Shown piece by piece: positions 63,165-64,000 of a stretch of DNA of 64,000 nucleotides (position 1 is its first letter; every line of letters begins with the position of its first letter). Under the pieces are notes generated by a model. It did not search any database and had not been told where the DNA came from. It worked only from the letters and a program-made list of their open reading frames with translations. The stretch is from Rhodeus uyekii. Its lineage: Eukaryota > Chordata > Actinopteri > Cypriniformes > Acheilognathidae. A program made the position numbers and the translations under genes. The stretch spans positions 3,199,001-3,263,000 of the forward strand of contig JAWRVZ010000043.1 of assembly GCA_037043235.1 (NCBI GenBank), read 5' to 3'.

Positions 63165-63436
63165 TATATGCATTAATAATAATAAAAAAATTATGGAAAC
63201 TGACAATTGCATATTGGCTCAATAAATTAATTTCAAAGAATTATCCTCATCAAAGAAGATGCTTAGCACTAATCATAGCTTAAGGTCTTCACTTAAAACT
63301 AAACATTTATATTCACAAACATATCTAATTGGCACTCAGTCAATCTATCAAGTCGAAGTGAAAAATCTGTGTTGGCTAAATAAGTCCTACATCCAAAAAA
63401 CTATAGACACATTCAGTAATATCCTGTAGTAATATC

Positions 63437-64000
63437 CAGGATAATGCCTCAGGTTACGCATGTAACCGTAGTTCCCTGAAGAGGGAACTCGCACTGTGTC
63501 GGAATACTAGGGGAACGCTATACCAACGCCACCTCAGACGAAGGCCAAAGGTGTGTCGCAGCTCACTATGAGAGTACCTGCATCCCCGGAGCGGAGTTGA
63601 GGTTAAGCTGGTAGAAACTCAGGAATGTGTTTGGGAAGGCTTGCCGCATCACAAGAATAGGCGAGAGGGAACTCCTGCCAAAAATGCCTGAAAGGCGGCC
63701 ACGCTCCTGGTTAATGGGGCCCCCTCGAGGTCAGTTCTACGCCACAGTAGGACCTGTGGACATAGGGTTCCAATGCTCTAATTGGAGTGACCTTGTTCTT
63801 AGTCCCGGCCATGATCACCAAGGGGGGAGTGGACAGAATGCCTGCAGTTCAGCATAAGGTGCCAGTGAGTGGTTTGGCCTGGGGTGGGGGAAGCCAACCC
63901 AGGCACAGCCTAGGGATTGACTGAATAGATAGATTGACTGAAGGAGCTACAGAAGAAAATTGTAGACCCCTAAAACTCCTTACTTTTTGGCTCTTGCAGA
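63437..64000 (-). mobile_element. DIRS-like element end, running off the window
   Basis: Begins CTCAGGTTACGCATGTAACC, GTAGTTCCCTGAAGAGGGAA and CTCGCACTGTGTCGG, followed by GGCTTGCCGCATCACAAGAA and GCGGCCACGCTCCTGGTTAA. It is collinear with the DIRS relic at 30742-31250 (GTTCCCTGAAGAGACGC; GCCTGCCACATCGCAAA; GCAGCCACACTCCTTGTTGA). It continues past the right edge; no coding part is recognised here. Confidence 0.7.

Larger units (their letters stand above)
49065..64000 (-). other. cacna1b intron upstream of exon 4 (incomplete)
   Basis: At least 14.9 kb. No exon for domain I S1-S3 was found. Elements between 49459 and the right edge are listed separately. 49740-50790, 54680-55320, 55880-57180, 57230-58990 and 60940-62150 are AT-rich with no gene or clear repeat that I recognise, apart from short AGATT (58686-58706) and CA runs. 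Confidence 0.75.

Overview
This 64 kb window is vertebrate genomic DNA, most likely from a teleost fish of the carp family. The introns are large and AT-rich. They are crowded with DIRS-type retrotransposons, solo LTRs, L2-type LINE tails, tRNA-derived SINE tails and hAT, Tigger/pogo, Tc1 and TTAA-target DNA elements of kinds I recognise from cyprinid genomes. I see no bacterial-style genes, no complete small gene and no RNA gene.

The only host gene I can support is a minus-strand voltage-gated calcium channel alpha-1 subunit of the Cav2 class, best matched to Cav2.2 (N-type, cacna1b). Its 5' end lies beyond the right edge and its 3' end beyond the left edge. I placed 21 constitutive-looking exons plus two small cassette exons by protein similarity, GT/AG borders and phase. 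In order they encode domain I from S4 to S6, the beta-subunit-binding AID helix, the I-II linker, all of domain II, a long His/Arg/Ser-rich II-III linker (synprint region), and domain III S1 to S3. Every junction keeps frame: 3,171 nt without the cassettes, about 1,057 codons, with no stop or frameshift. By alignment these correspond to mammalian exons 4 to 24. The two cassettes match mammalian e18a (63 nt, serine-rich, II-III linker) and e24a (12 nt, Ser-Phe-Met-Gly, domain III S3-S4 loop).

Layout from the right, in the direction of transcription: 49065-64000 is part of an intron holding a DIRS end, two Tigger-like elements (one nested in a hAT relic), two further TIR elements, a solo LTR and a small Gypsy-like element inserted into an older DNA repeat. 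48312-49064 has three domain I exons. 36774-48311 is an 11.5 kb intron. 36670-36773 is the domain I S6 exon. 26752-36669 is a 9.9 kb intron with an L2 LINE, a Tigger derivative, a DIRS relic and a TTAA element. 14933-26751 has the AID, I-II linker and domain II exons. 9763-14932 contains cassette e18a. 4356-9762 has the II-III linker and domain III S1-S3. 1-4355 is intron with cassette e24a at 3148-3159.

I did not find a new multi-gene system. The most informative points are the two conserved cassette exons, a lineage-specific insert just after the AID, and a readable series of nested transposon insertions.
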